In this document: positions 22,157 to 34,314 of the stretch, one piece after another
How positions within the stretch are numbered: the stretch's first letter is position 1
How the letters are laid out: each line of letters begins with the position of its first letter
Assembly (NCBI GenBank): GCA_900618795.1
Contig: UYJD01000009.1
Coordinates: forward strand, 999,823 to 1,063,822
Origin: Cyanodermella asteris
Taxonomy: Eukaryota > Ascomycota > Lecanoromycetes > Ostropales > Stictidaceae
Direction: 5' to 3'
DNA length: 64,000 bases
Program-made: the position numbers and the translations under genes
Notes under the pieces: model-generated
Database searches by the model: none
Seen by the model: the letters and a program-made list of their open reading frames with translations, nothing else
Told to the model about the DNA's origin: nothing

Positions 22157-23191
22157 ATGTCACACCAAGACCCTTCAGCCTCAACGCGCTCCCACTTTGT
22201 CAGCAGCTCTCACGGGCGCCTGCATGTCATCGAATCTCCTCCTGCCACTGCCGAGTCCGCTGATCTTCCCGCCCTTGTACTCGTGCATGGCAATTCGTCG
22301 TGCTCAAAGATCTTCGCTCACATCCTGCATTCGTCCCATCTCTCCCTGAGCTCTGTCCGACGGCTTGCCATCGATCTGCCCGGCCACGGACAGTCTGAAG
22401 ACGCACCCGATCCGGAGACGGGCTACACACAGAGAGGCTACGCCGAAGCTGTGCTCGATGCTCTCCGGGTTCTGCTCGTGAAATCCTACGTGCTCGTTGG
22501 TTGGTCGTTGGGTGGGCATATAGGCATCGAAGCTCTGGGCTTGCTTGAGAATGCGGCCGTCGAGTCTGCTTGTGCACATTTCGTTGTACGTGACGGTCCC
22601 GATGCCGATGGCTTTGAAAACATACGGGCCGATGGAACAATCAGATGTCGGGGTCTCATGATAGTTGGCTCACCGCCCGCAAATGGTCCTGAGCAGGTCG
22701 CCGAAGGCTTCGACCCTACTGACGATGCTCATACTCGAGCGTCCGCCAAGCCGGCTGGCAAAGGTGATGAGGAACACACGAACCTCGCCGGAACCGAAGT
22801 CTGGCCTGAAGAAATGTATGCCGAATTTGTGTTTGAAGGAGCCGGCCCGCCACACGAACAGTGGATGGTGCAGGCGGCGAAACGTACCGATGGTCGAGCA
22901 AGACGAATAATGTGGGATTCATTTGCTGGCGGACGGGGCCTTGATCAGAGGGCAATGGTAGAGAGGAGCCATGTGCCATGTGCAGTGTTGAATGGTGCCG
23001 CCGAGCCTTATGTCAACCTGGCCCTGCTAGATAGGTTGAAGTATGGGGCGCTGTGGGAGGGCCAGTGCTACAGATTAAAAGCTGCCGATGGACAAGGGCT
23101 GGGGCATGCGCCGTTTTGGGAGGAGCCAGCATTATTTGAAGGATATTTGACGAGGTTCATGAACGATTGCATTAGACTTGGGCTCTCATGA
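22157..23191 (+). CDS. Alpha/beta hydrolase
   Basis: Intronless, 344 aa. The fold is marked by VLVHGNSS (about 41-48, oxyanion-hole HGN), AIDLPGHGQS (about 71-80) and the nucleophile elbow GWSLGG with Ser117. The catalytic histidine is likely His317 in GHAPFWEEP near the C-terminus. The acid is probably in the NGAAEPYVN segment, which has Glu where many relatives have Asp. Substrate cannot be read from sequence. It ends 224 bp from the 3' end of the convergent MGST3 gene. No signal peptide, so probably cytosolic. Confidence 0.85.
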   Translation: MSHQDPSASTRSHFVSSSHGRLHVIESPPATAESADLPALVLVHGNSSCSKIFAHILHSSHLSLSSVRRLAIDLPGHGQSEDAPDPETGYTQRGYAEAVLDALRVLLVKSYVLVGWSLGGHIGIEALGLLENAAVESACAHFVVRDGPDADGFENIRADGTIRCRGLMIVGSPPANGPEQVAEGFDPTDDAHTRASAKPAGKGDEEHTNLAGTEVWPEEMYAEFVFEGAGPPHEQWMVQAAKRTDGRARRIMWDSFAGGRGLDQRAMVERSHVPCAVLNGAAEPYVNLALLDRLKYGALWEGQCYRLKAADGQGLGHAPFWEEPALFEGYLTRFMNDCIRLGLS

Positions 23192-23414
23192 AGTCATTGC
23201 CCATGATGCGCAGTTCAAACGGCAATGGAAGTATTCTGTTATGCATTGACGGTTTTGAGTGGTCCGAATAGAGGTAAGCCACCTTGGAGATGGGTATCAC
23301 TCCTCGATTTGCCCCTTTCGCTCTAACACGGTTGAGCTGAGCAGCAGCATCTCCTTTCATATCTTACACGAGCATCTCTGTATATGCGCCATTGTCATGT
23401 GTGCTTCCGCCTGT

Positions 23415-24053
23415 TTACATGACAGCCTTCACGGCGCCGAAAAGTGCCATGCCTGTCAGCCCCAACAACGGCACACTACCCCAGGCCCCGATCCTACGTC
23501 CACGTCCATTTTTCGAGTACTCCAAGCCCGGCCTGGCGTACCCCCATGCGTATAGGAACCTGGCCACGATCCAACTGGCACCAAGACCTGCTGCCCACTT
23601 CGGGTCCGTCAATCCGGCAATTCCAAGACTGACTAGAAATTGCGTGTAGTTCTCGGTAAAGTTGGCGTGAGCGCGCTGGGCAGAGTTGAAGGCGAGCTTC
23701 TCAACGGATTTCTCGGCTTCGGCAGCCGTGGCATAGGCGTTGGGATAGGGAACCTGGGCGGCTCTACGGCGTTGGCTGGTGGTTATCGCGTGGAAGAGGT
23801 TGACTGTGGTAGAGGCGGCGGCGACAAGGACAACGTAGCTGTGGGCGGAATCTGTCAGTGATAGCTCGACACGGGCAAGTATGCTCGACAGATAGGCCAG
23901 GAACGTGGTCCGTCGGGCTTATGAAGTGCGGGATTGCCTTGTCGCAAGGACCGAATCGTTCTGGCAACCATATCTCGGTTCGCATTCGGCCTTGGTAGGC
24001 ATATCAGACACGTACTTGTAGCCCTCGGGCAGGGTGGCGAGGAATTGCGTCAT
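23415..24053 (-). CDS. Microsomal glutathione S-transferase 3-like (MAPEG) protein
   Basis: Two exons: 24016-24053 (38 nt) and 23415-23838, with a 177-nt intron (GTACGT donor, CCACAG acceptor). The join restores codon 13 and gives 153 aa. The product starts MTQFLATLPEGYNYVVLVAA and contains FNSAQRAHANFTENY, matching the MGST3/MAPEG motif 'FNC.QRAH.N..E'. ARFLYAWGYA follows, matching the family's RVLYAYGYYTG. Four hydrophobic segments fit a small ER or microsomal membrane protein. Known for the family: glutathione-dependent transferase and peroxidase activity on lipophilic electrophiles and lipid hydroperoxides. Length fits MGST3 (about 150 aa). It converges on the hydrolase ending at 23191 and diverges from the hydrolase starting at 24703. 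Confidence 0.9.
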
Positions 24054-24702
24054 GGTAAATGAAGCTTGAGTGTGGGATGCGAGTCGTGAAAGCAACTTCT
24101 TCGGTGATGGCGATGGAGAGAAAAAAAAGAGACGGGAATTGACAGCTGGGGTGAGGCTCTAAGTAATTGCTTGGGTGGGGACGGTGCAATCGGACTGCTG
24201 CCAGATCAAGGACGACGGACGATAATGACCAATGTTGAAGCCTAGAAATTCGCTCCAGATATAAACAAACATTAAGCTTACACAGGCAGCAGAATTACTC
24301 AGCACGATCTGGTGCAGGGTATCAACTGTCAAGGATGCATAGATGCACCGTCGGCGCCAGCAATGTTCCCGAAGCCGAGGATGCACCCTTGTTCGCGATG
24401 CCAGGCAGTTGGCGGACACGTTGCTTTATTCTTCCGCAGGCATGTCAGTCTTATTCTGACAAGGAAGCTAATCGTGCTGCCCATAGACGAGTCGACTTCT
24501 TGTGCTGACCGAATACAACACAGAGTCCTGCCGCAGCAGGCCACTGCCGAATACTGCCGCTTCCGAACGAAAGACAAACTAGAGGCCGTTTGCCACTCCG
24601 AACGACAGGTATTCCGACGACGAGACTGGACCTCCGTCGTTGGTGTTTCGAGCTTCGCAGACGTGGACGTACCTGATTCAATACCGACACCGAGTCTCCA
24701 AT
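24054..24702. other. Divergent intergenic region (MGST3 / HSL-type hydrolase)
   Basis: 649 bases between two divergent genes, so it holds both promoters. Frames here are short or extend the downstream hydrolase 5' (an upstream in-frame ATG lies at 24640). Confidence 0.55.
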
Positions 24703-25755
24703 ATGGCTACCGAAGAGGTGGCGGCCGAAGTGCAAGCAAAATCCGTCCCGCAGCCGCTGATTTCCCTTTCTGCACCCTTTCCCCTGCGAATTCAGATATG
24801 GATCCGAGCGTGGATCATGAAGATCCTGACCCGCTTCTACTTTGCCCACATGGCGTGGCGGAACCCACTGCCGCGAGATCAATGGCCAACGTACACCAAG
24901 AGTTACAAGACCGAGGTCGGGCCCGAAGCCCGAATCTTCATACCCAGGACTTACAAGTCCGGGGACCCGCTTCTGCCGTTGCTGATCGATATACACGGCG
25001 GAGGCTTCATGGTCGGCCACCCTGTCATGGACGATAGGGCGAACGCCCAGTTCGCCCAGGAGCATGGCCTGCTGGTCGTCTCGATCGCCTACCGATACAG
25101 TCCGACCGTCCAGTTTCCGACGCAGACCATGGACGTCGCGAGCCAGATTCGCGCGGTCATTGAGGATCCCGAGCTGCCCGTCGACAAGTCCCGGGTTGCG
25201 TTGATCGGATACTCGGCCGGTGGAAACCTTGCTTTGTCGGCAGTCCAGACGGACAATCTGCATCGCGACGTCAAAGCTGTAGTCGGGGTGTACCCGCCGA
25301 CGGACATGGCCATGGACACGCAGACGAAGCTCCATGCTCGCCCCGCAGATCCGACTGGGATGCAGGACGTGGTCGCTCCGTTGTCGAGGACATTCTACCA
25401 TTGTTATGTTCCTGCCGGTGCCAACAGACATGATCCGCTGCTGTCTCCCATGTTTGCGCCGCGAGACAAGTTGCCGAAGAACATGTACATCATCGGCTGT
25501 GAGTATGATATGTTGTGTTATGAAGCGAGGCTGTTCGCCGAAAAGCAGGCGGCCTACCAGACGGGGGAAACAAAGACCACGGCAGACGGTGCGGGCTGGC
25601 AAAAGGGATGCATACGCTGGGAAGTGGTCAGAGGAGAGTGCCATGGCTTTGACCAAGTACCTGGGAACCGGGAAGTTACCCATAGAAGAAGATCGAGAGC
25701 AAGGAAGTTGTGGGCGGACATTGCAACATGGCTTCACGAGGATGCATTCGCGTAA
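24703..25755 (+). CDS. HSL/arylacetamide-deacetylase-type alpha/beta hydrolase (fold-3)
   Basis: Intronless, 350 aa from the ATG at 24703 (MATEEVAAEV); an in-frame ATG at 24640 would add 21 residues with no domain. It carries HGGGF (98-102, oxyanion hole), GYSAGG with nucleophile Ser171, a probable Asp269 in CEYDMLCYEA and His314 in GECHGFDQVP. This is the full triad of the hormone-sensitive-lipase family of esterases. A hydrophobic amphipathic stretch at about 25-50 may associate with membrane. Likely an esterase or lactonase of small lipophilic substrates; the substrate is not inferable. Confidence 0.88.
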   Translation: MATEEVAAEVQAKSVPQPLISLSAPFPLRIQIWIRAWIMKILTRFYFAHMAWRNPLPRDQWPTYTKSYKTEVGPEARIFIPRTYKSGDPLLPLLIDIHGGGFMVGHPVMDDRANAQFAQEHGLLVVSIAYRYSPTVQFPTQTMDVASQIRAVIEDPELPVDKSRVALIGYSAGGNLALSAVQTDNLHRDVKAVVGVYPPTDMAMDTQTKLHARPADPTGMQDVVAPLSRTFYHCYVPAGANRHDPLLSPMFAPRDKLPKNMYIIGCEYDMLCYEARLFAEKQAAYQTGETKTTADGAGWQKGCIRWEVVRGECHGFDQVPGNREVTHRRRSRARKLWADIATWLHEDAFA

Positions 25756-25914
25756 AAGGCTCGCATAGTCTGTACATGTTCACGGTCGGCTGGACCAGTA
25801 TGTAAAAGCGTTGGCATGGCGAAGACGGGGCTCTTGCACGACCCGTGGCCGATGTGCAAAAAGCGTTATATTACAATAGAAATCTAGAGCTGACACCTGC
25901 TCAATCGACGCTGC

Positions 25915-27592
25915 TTAGTCAACGCCAGCGTATAGGTCGACAACTATGTTGATTGCCGCCACGAGAATCTCCGCGGCAATAAGCACAATGACTGATAAGA
26001 TGTCAGCAGTTGTTTACTTTGTGATGTCGGGCTGTGACCTACCAATCCACTCAAGGTATTCGCCATGCTTGGTTCCCACTTGGTCCTTGAGCACGGCAAG
26101 TAGATCGCCCAGAACATCCAAGCGCTCGTTGAGCAGCCCCACTCTCTGGTCCATTTCCAAGTAGCTACGTACGGCGCCATAGACTGGCTCGAGCTGTGGC
26201 TCGGCCCACATTAGCTCTGGTGAATCGAGAACAGACCCTTGCAAATGAATATTGATTCGCAAGATGAAGAGCTCGCCGATCTTCTGGTTGATGGCTCTCC
26301 TCGAAAGAGAAATGCTGCCCGTGGTCGCCAGAAGCGCTGGAAAGGGAGTCGTCTCTTCAATGGTGGTTGAAAGTAGGTCCTCGTACAACGATGTCTGTCA
26401 CAGTCAGCACTTGAACTTGATCGATAGCCACTGGAAGACCAACCTTGACGCTTTGGGCAAGGGCATGGCTAATTGCCAATTTCGTCATGTAATTCTTCTT
26501 CTCCCGCAAGCTGATGAAGTCGTTGTATATGCGCGCCTGATACTCGCTGGTATAGTAGAAATTGAAGTTCTCCGTCTGAACGTCGTCCGGGCCCAGCTTC
26601 TCAGTTTCGAACTTGGCAATCTCCTTGAGAAAGCGCTCTTCCTGTTCCAAACTCATGCCCCAAATCACAACAGTTCCGTAGTCGAAAAGAAATACCTCTG
26701 GGGTGTGAACGTTGGTGTCAAGGTCCGAGGGTGTTGCGAGAGATGCGCTTTGGCCTGACAGCGACCCCGACGAACCGTCTGTAATGCTGGTAGAGTCTCG
26801 CCTTGAGTCGATTGATGCATTGGCGTCGTGCCTGTTGACTTCCGACGGAAAGTCCATGACCAAATCGGTGTCTGACGACCTTCTTTCAAGCAGTCCACCT
26901 CTTTCGGACGCTACGATTGGGGGCCCATCGAGGGGGAGATGTGCCTGTCTATCAGCGTGGGCGGACGGCGCATTCCTAGATCTTCCGTAAGTGTATGGTG
27001 AATATATGCATTCGTCAAACTGCTTGGGATTTGAGCCTCGTGTCTTTGTCCGCCCCTTCAAGAACCTCATCAACCCATCCATCTTGTATGCGCTTGCCGT
27101 GCAGTATGCTGTGACTCTGGGCAGCCTGTCTCTATCCGCCTTGCCTAGTCTCGCCGCATCTCTCCTCGCACTTGGATCCTTTATACGGGTGAACTGTGAA
27201 TATACATCTCTTCCACTCTCTTCGTCCGGCCCGTCATCGCCGGGGTCGGGATTGGGCAGCAGCTTGAGCTTTTGCGCATTCTTCGTCGTTCTTTGGGGAC
27301 CAATCTTGGACGTGGGAAGCTGAGCAGTGAGGATGGGGGCACCATGGCTGTTCCGTCGTCGTAGCTTGCTGTTCAGGCTCGAGAGCATGGGTTGGCCAGA
27401 CTGACCAGATGTTGCGCCCTGTGTAGGCAATGCCGTAGTTCGAATCCTAGGTCGTGCTGGCCCATCGTTTGGTGGTGATCCGAGGCGGGTGTCCGGTGTG
27501 AAAGTTACGGTTCTTCGTTGTGACCCGTTCGCTGTGCTGGTGCTGGCTTGGGGGGCGATAAGGGGTGTTGTTTCTGTGGCTGCGGATGCCAT
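25915..27592 (-). CDS. DUF155 protein, RMD1/RMD8 (sporulation) family
   Basis: Three exons: 26444-27592, 26043-26394 and 25915-25991. The introns are 49 and 51 nt (donors GTTGGT and GTAGGT, acceptors GACAG and ATCAG). The spliced product is 525 aa. The start at 27592 (MASAATETTPLIAPQ) is preferred over an ATG 46 codons upstream. Residues 1-125 are disordered. A DUF155 region starts at about 131 (YSQFTRIKDPS, then PRVTAYCTASAYKMDGL) and continues with VFLFDYGTVVIWGMSLEQEE. The second exon adds LSRRAINQKIGELFILRINI and the family-invariant NIHLQGSVLDSPE. The third exon gives a C-terminal membrane anchor (VIVLIAAEILVAAINIVVDL). Known relatives: yeast Rmd1/Rmd8 and mitochondrial RMND1. The long disordered N-terminus and no clear presequence fit an Rmd8-like member. 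Molecular role unknown. Confidence 0.9.
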
Positions 27593-28722
27593 TGCGTTAC
27601 CAATGGAGGGAGCGAGAAGTATAGGACGATGATCGTGAAGCCTAGCAGTGAGCGTAAGCTCTGTGACGCTGCCCGGAGCTTTAAAGGCCTTGGATGGCGT
27701 CGATTGAGGTTTGAGCTGCTCGCCTCGCACCCGGTGCGGTTTTCCTTAAAGTAAGGTGACCGGCGGTGGTGCCTAACGCGATGCGACTCGGGGACAAGGG
27801 TCAATATGAGATGGTAGAGACTATGCTGCGTCGGCAATACAAGGCAGGTTCGTCGAACGAGGTGAAGCTGAGGCGGCTTTGGGAGAAAGCTCAGTGGAGA
27901 GCTCTCCGACGGCGAGTTGGAACTTGGACGTACGTGCATGCGCATCCATGTCTCCAACGGCGATCGACAGCTGCGTCATCACACGCCGCTCTTGACTTGA
28001 CCCTCACCCATTCTTTACAGCGAGAAAATGGAAAGTACTCCTTATCCTGCTGCTGTCCACGCGTGCACCGAGCAACGGCACTTTCTTGAATATAAAGCCG
28101 ATGGGCATGCTCAGATGGGTGACAGCGGCATGGACCCACTCAGCCCAGTGACGTTCTTGCTGTCACGGCGGGCGTCCAGGGGACTACGTGCGTCAAATAC
28201 TCACGCACGGACCGAGCAATTGCCTCGACTACATACACGCACACATCGATATTTCCTGTCGGTGCAACTAGACTAGGTCTCAACATTGGGCTTGCTTGCC
28301 ATGTTACTTTTGGACATCTCCATGCAAGGATTCCAGTGCTCGATGTCTTCAAATCAGCCCAGAGCGCGGTTGTGGTCCGAATTGCACGAATCTGAAACGC
28401 AAATTCGGGTTTCGGCCATCTCAACCAAGAATTGGGAGCACATGTACACACGATCCCTCGTTGAGTCGCAGATTCAAGGTATGGAAGATCTGGTGCGCTT
28501 GGTATCGCAATTCCTATCCATCAACGCACATGCTATGAGTTGGCTCTTCTTCTGCTATCATGCTAGCATCCTCCGCGGCCACTTCGGCTCATGCAATAGC
28601 TGGTACTACGAAGATCCAACACACAATGCATTTGTTGAGTCCAGTTGGCTTCGTATCAGTGATGCAAGCTTCGCTCGCATAGCTGGATGCTTCCGTGCTT
28701 CTTAGACAGAGACGCCAGGGCT
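27593..28722. other. Intergenic, no supported gene
   Basis: Holds the promoter of the DUF155 gene and the 3' flank of NUP192. A plus-strand frame at 28286-28705 (139 aa) lacks any recognisable domain and is not called. Confidence 0.5.
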
Positions 28723-31700
28723 TTATGAGAAGAACTTGCGCCGGCCCTTGCGGGAATCTTCTTCTTGCTCCTGCTGCTCAACAAAGTCAGTCCTGCTTTA
28801 CATCACTGTGTTGGAGCTGACATACCTCAATGAATCCCGTCGATGATATCAGTAAGACGTAAAGCTCACTCAAATCGTTCAACACAGCTTGCATGTCGTT
28901 ATCTTTCTCTTGCGCCACATCTCGTAACCCTATTCGCGCTTGTCTTTTCAACAAGCCAATCATCAGGGGCCTGTTCGTTAGGAGGAAGCTTTTGACTTGC
29001 TCCATCGTCTGAGAGTTCTGCGGTCCCCTGGATAGCAGGAGTGCGGCAAGGACTTGCATGATAGCCAACAACAGCTCATAGTATCGCGTGAGCGCATCGG
29101 GAGTGTCGATGTCCAGACCAAGGTCGGGATCAGTAGCAAACAAGCCGGAGGCAGCAATTGCGGGAAACAGGCCAGCGTTGATGACGTGACCAGCGCCGGA
29201 CCGTGTTTGAGCGAGAGCCAGTAAGAGGGCAAGTTGAGCTTTGAAGTAGAGCATGAGACTCGCTGTGTCTCCGGGGCTCGTTTGTTGGGCCTCCAGCGGC
29301 ATGTCTTTGACATTTTCGGCTAGCACCACGACAAAGTTTGCCCGGACCATGTTATCTGCCGTGTACGTTGATCGGTTCTGCGACTCGAGGTTAACAAAGG
29401 CTTCTAGAAGCATCAAAGCCGCTATCCGACAGTTGAATTCTCCACTGTAGGCGTCTTCGCAGACCGCGTCCAGTAGACCCTCTCCCATTGTTTTTATTAT
29501 TGGCACACAGCGAGCGGCCACTTCCTTCTCCATTGGGGTGCTGAGGTACTGGTAGCAAATGTTGTAGAGAGCAGTGCGTAACTCTGCCTCGGTGGTGGGC
29601 ATACAAATGGTACGGAGCGAAACCCGGAACAAGCTGAATAGTCGCTCAGCAGTGCCATCGTCCAGCGCTGTGCTCGAGCTCACCCCTTGTTGCATGGAGC
29701 TGTCCAAACCAGTCGTCTCGTTAGGTGCGCAATTTCTCAAGTGGCCTAGGAGTGCTTGTCCCAATTCCGCAAAAACCAGTGCTTCTGGTCTGGCTTGACT
29801 GGCGAAAAACTCCAGCTTAGGGCTTGTTACCTGCAGGGCCTGAAGTATCAACATTCTCTTGTCGTTGTCCTCAAGAACTGCATGCTCAAGCAATAGATTC
29901 ATCAGATTGACCCACGCTTTGAGCAGTTCAAGACGCGTTTCCATGATGATTGCGTGCTTCTCCCGACTGGCGACGCACACTAATGTTGATTCATGCATTT
30001 TTGCCAGCCTTTCCACATCTTCGGTCTTAACGAGCGAGCTCGCCAAGAGTTCGCGTTCCCTCAAAGTGAGTAGTTGCGAAATCATTTCCAAACGATCTTC
30101 GAAGGGGCTATCGGGAAGTCGCATGACTTCTTCGACCTTGTCCTCAAGTCCTGCAAACATTTGCTCAAAGGCCACTGGAAGCTCAGGCGGTACCTCCAGT
30201 TCCATGAAATCCATAAAGTTGAAAATGTTGGCGTGCTGAATGACTCCTGCCTCCGTAGGCGTTGCACCCAGGATTGTCGATGTGACCTGCGCTCTGAGTA
30301 ATTCAAGTTGTTGGGATGCAGTCAATCGCAACTCGGTAGCCGTGTAATTAATGAGTTCCAGTCGCTGTTCAAGATACAGCACAAGCGCGTCAGGTGATCC
30401 TCTAAAATAGAAGAACTCGTCGCCAACAGTGGATTTCTCGAATACAGTTCGCGCATCCAGAATGACTTGCGCTTGCCACCTTGAGGCTATGTAGCCATTT
30501 TCCCGGAGGTCATGAAGAATCGGTGCAGAGGAAACTGGCGATGACCAGAGAAGCCCGATGATTTTCCAGACTTTCTGCCTCAAATCCAAAGCCCATTCCA
30601 AGAAGGAGTCAGCTGAGGCTTCTGGAAACTCGACAGCTAGGCGAACGATGGCGTGAAAGAGAGACTCTCCTCTGGCGAAGTTGCTGTCTTCTGCAACAAA
30701 TAGTATGGTGCCCGAACAATCTAGACCCAGGAGGGCGTGAGCCACGTTCGGTTGGTCAGAGACTTCGGACAAGGTTCCAAGAAGGAAGTCGAGTACCGCA
30801 ATTTTTGCTCTAAAACCTGGTGCCTGTGGACTCTCGGCATATTCCCTCGGATCGAAGGTCATGCGTTGAGCGAGGCCTATAGCGATCGGGTCAATGTCTT
30901 GGTCCTGTTCTAGCACACTGATGAGCCTGTTCTGGACCGCAGCGCCGCGACCGCGTATAGACGCATTGGAGTTCAATCTTCTGGAACGGGTAAGCTTGGT
31001 GACAAGAAACAGCGACACCAAAGAGAGCTCCTCGTGCGAGGAGCCGCTATAGTACAAAAGATCTGGGACGATCCGCAGATGCGTGGCTATGCTATCCTCA
31101 AAAAAGGCGATTGATGCATCCAGAACAACTTCTCGGTCAGCTTTGTGGGGCTGCCCTTTGAGTATAGGCTGAAGCACATTCAGAAACGTTGGTTGAAGCT
31201 CGAGAACTTTCGTGATGAGGAGTATGGCATGATATACAGAACCGACGATAGGAGCTTCGGAGGGGTAGATGTTGAGTTCACTGATATCGTGGTGTGAAAT
31301 TTGAAAGAGAACCTTGGTAGCACGCTCATTGAACATCCACTCCATGACGCGATTAGACGGATGGAGCCGGACGTAGCTCAAGAGGGATGACGCCCTCATG
31401 CCACCTTCAACGTTGATGCCAGGCTGATTCGCAAGAATGACAAGATCTTCGTTGAACGTATTCAAGCACGCGACGCCAAAACCGAGGGCATGAGAGGCCA
31501 GAACCTGGGCGTGCAAGGTTCCTTGAGCAGCCGGAAGTGTCTGACAGAGCAGCTTGCCAAAGACGAAGTCAACGTAGGAGTCCAACCCAGGCATTCTGTA
31601 AGTGGACCCAAGCTGCTCTGGAAATGGAAGTCTGTCTGAAAGTGGGCCGATGGCCTTCGGGAGAACAATCAGAGCAACAAGAAGAGACGTGAAGGCGCTA

Positions 31701-33819
31701 GCTTCTTCGGCGCTGCCTGCTAGATTTCTGAAGGCGATTTCTTCAATGGACGATCCGGCCTTGTTTGGTGGTATCGTACAGAAATCTCTCGTGATCCATT
31801 GGTCCACGGCTGTCCAAACCAGATCGCTCGTTTCTTGAGTTTTGTCCGTCAGAAGTGCCTCGAGGCAGCCATAAGCACAAATTCGAATCGGCACAGGCGA
31901 GTTACTGCGACAGAAAAGGAGACTTGTTTCGATAATGTGAAAGCTCGGGTGGCCTATAAACCAGTCTCGGACCGAAGCGCTTTGGTGGCAGAGATGGGCA
32001 ATGAGTCGCAAGTAATTCTCCAGCATCACGATGCTCTCGGGTTCATCGAAATCAGCGATGATGGCCTTGCCACCAGGGACGGACGAGGGCACAGGCGCGG
32101 GGTTCAGCTTGATCTTTTCGGCGTAAAAGCACAGCTCGTCGAAGATCTCGATCCAATTCATGGTGGCGGCTTTGCGCAGACGTCCCGACGGTGCAGATGA
32201 CTCTTCAATCAGGAAGCGGTGGGCTGAATCCGCGTGTCTTCCTTCGGAGAGTGACCTGAACATTTCGCAAAATGCACTGATCACCGGTGTTGATTGCCGC
32301 CTGGATGCCCACTGGAGGAAACCGTACAGATTGCCTTCGGCATCATCCCAGAAGTTGTCCGATGAATGGGGTCTCTTCTCGTAGGCATATGAGACAATGA
32401 GAAAGAATGTCTCGAGGAAGTGTGACCCTGGACCAGTGTTTCCGTTTGCAAGGCCAGCGAGTTGCTTGCGCCTTTCATCATCTTCTTCGACCTTGAACTT
32501 TCGTAGAGTGTCCGGCATATTGGTCACGAAGGCGTCGATGAAGCTTTCGAGCTCTTCCATCAGCATTTCGCGAAATTCGGGCTCGACCGCATTGATGTCG
32601 TTCGGTAACAGCAGCGACTCTGTGAGCAGGGATCTCGTAAGAGCGAGTCTGGAAGGATCTAGCCAGTCGTGGGATTTAAGATAGGCGCAGATAGACAGCG
32701 TGCACTGGAATGCACCGTCTGTCAAAACTTGCGAGAATGCGTTTTCGCGTTCTTGTTTGGCATCTTCTGTATCGCTCTCCGCTCCGATAGCTTGCTCAAA
32801 GAACCAGCCGTTATATTCGGCCAACCACCAACTGATAAATGCAGCTTGAAAGTGTCTCAACGGCCATGGCCTGGAATCGCGGTCGCCGACTATTTGTCGA
32901 GACAGTGCCTTCACCTCGGAGAATCCGCCCGTGCGACGAGCTTCGGATCCATAGCATGATGTGAATGCTAGCAACGAAGGAACGTAATGGACCGTGATCA
33001 TGTTCCATTTATCCATTCTGGAAAGATGGCTGATCATTGAGCTGAAATCGTCCTGATTGCTCCTATGGCCCCTGATGAGGTGTGTGACGGTGATGGCCAA
33101 ATACTCGTGTTGTCTCACGAGACTTTCTTGCTGAATATGAAGTATCTCGTCCATGTCCGGATCGGTGTTCGTATTGAGAGCAATGTTTTTTTGCACTTGT
33201 TCGGCGATTCTCTGGAGCCAGTTCTCGATATCCAGCAATTCTGCCATGCATCTTTTCAAGAATGAAAGCCCTGGTTTGCCAGGGGTTTCGACGATCTCCT
33301 TGACACAGTCCGAAAGTAACTTCTGATGCAGATCGTCCAAGTCCTCGCTCGAAGCGAGCTCACATATTCGGCGGAGACAGTCGAGAAGGTAGATCCGATA
33401 CTGATGGAAGTTTATAATCGCAAGGACTGCGGCATTCCGATCTAAATCCGCAGTCTCCTCTTCCGCAACCAGGTACGCCTTGGCCGCCTCCAGCTCGTCC
33501 AAATCCAGCACATCGGCGAGTGCTATCACCTGTTCTTGAAACTCCCTGTTGAGCTCGAAGGTAACGTCCTCCAATGTGATCTTGCCTTCGTCTCCGTTAG
33601 CTCTTCTCACCACAAAGCGGGCGGACAGTACACACCTTCGCTCACTTTGTTGCGGGACTGGGCATTCCGTGGCTTCTTGTCTAGGAGAGTGTTGAAGACC
33701 GCCAAATGGCTTTGTAATTGAGTGACAAGACTCTCGTAGTTCGTTTGGCCGCCATTCTTGAGCACCGAAAGGTCCTGCGACAGCCCGCGCAGGCCGTCGA
33801 CGCCCATGCTCAGATCCAT
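28723..33819 (-). CDS. NUP192: Nucleoporin Nup192 (Nup205 family)
   Basis: Three exons: 33636-33819, 28826-33585 and 28723-28776. The introns are 50 nt (GTGTGT donor, branch CTAAC) and 49 nt (GTATGT). The spliced length is 1665 aa, close to yeast Nup192 (1683). The first exon gives MDLSMGVDGLRGLSQDLSVL and a stretch ending LLDKKPRNAQSRNKVSEG. Exon 2 continues GKITLEDVTFELNREFQEQ and LADVLDLDELEAAKAYLVAE, typical of the Nup205/192 N-terminus. The body is an all-helical alpha-solenoid without other motifs, and exon 3 adds a short basic tail (RKGRRKFFS). Known role: inner-ring scaffold of the nuclear pore, binding Nic96, Nup53 and Nup145N. It is transcribed divergently from TEL1. The last acceptor has competing AGs (see findings). 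Confidence 0.92.
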
Positions 33820-34314
33820 GTTGTTCGCATGTGCGAGGGAAGGCCTGCGCGGCTCTCAACGAACCGAGAGGGGTAAGTCTGTGAAGATTCTCTCAATTGA
33901 CATGGCCATGAGTGGCGGGTGAATAGCGCGACAATCTGATTCACCTTCTTTGTTTGTTCGGAACTCGCAGATCACTCCGCCCGTCGCGTGCAATTCAGTG
34001 AAGAGCCGAAGGGGTCCAAGCTCCATGTCGGAATTTACTCCGTTCGACGTTTCGTCTCATCCGTTGCACCCCTTCACGTATCGAGGAGACAAGCCATCAC
34101 GTATAGACCGGCGGCGTGAGGTGTCAGCCGGCGCTGCATGCACCATGACTCGCTGCTCCTTCTTGTTACGATGATGCTAGCTACTCATACATGCATAACC
34201 GAGAATCTTCGCATCGAGGGGCTTCAGGAGACGGCCGTGCTTATGCATAGATGATGGGTTGCAGCATCTGCACTAACATGACCGTTCGCTCGTACCTTGC
34301 ATGACCTTTTCAGC
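33820..34314. promoter_or_regulatory. Divergent promoter region NUP192 / TEL1
   Basis: 495 bases separate the two start codons and must carry both promoters. No clear TATA box or known binding site was identified, and no RNA gene is seen. Confidence 0.5.

Noticed and set aside
22157-25755. Secondary-metabolite gene cluster
   Set aside because: No synthase, terpene cyclase, P450 or cluster regulator is present.
28286-28705. 139-codon plus-strand frame downstream of NUP192
   Set aside because: No recognisable domain or splice context; probably chance.
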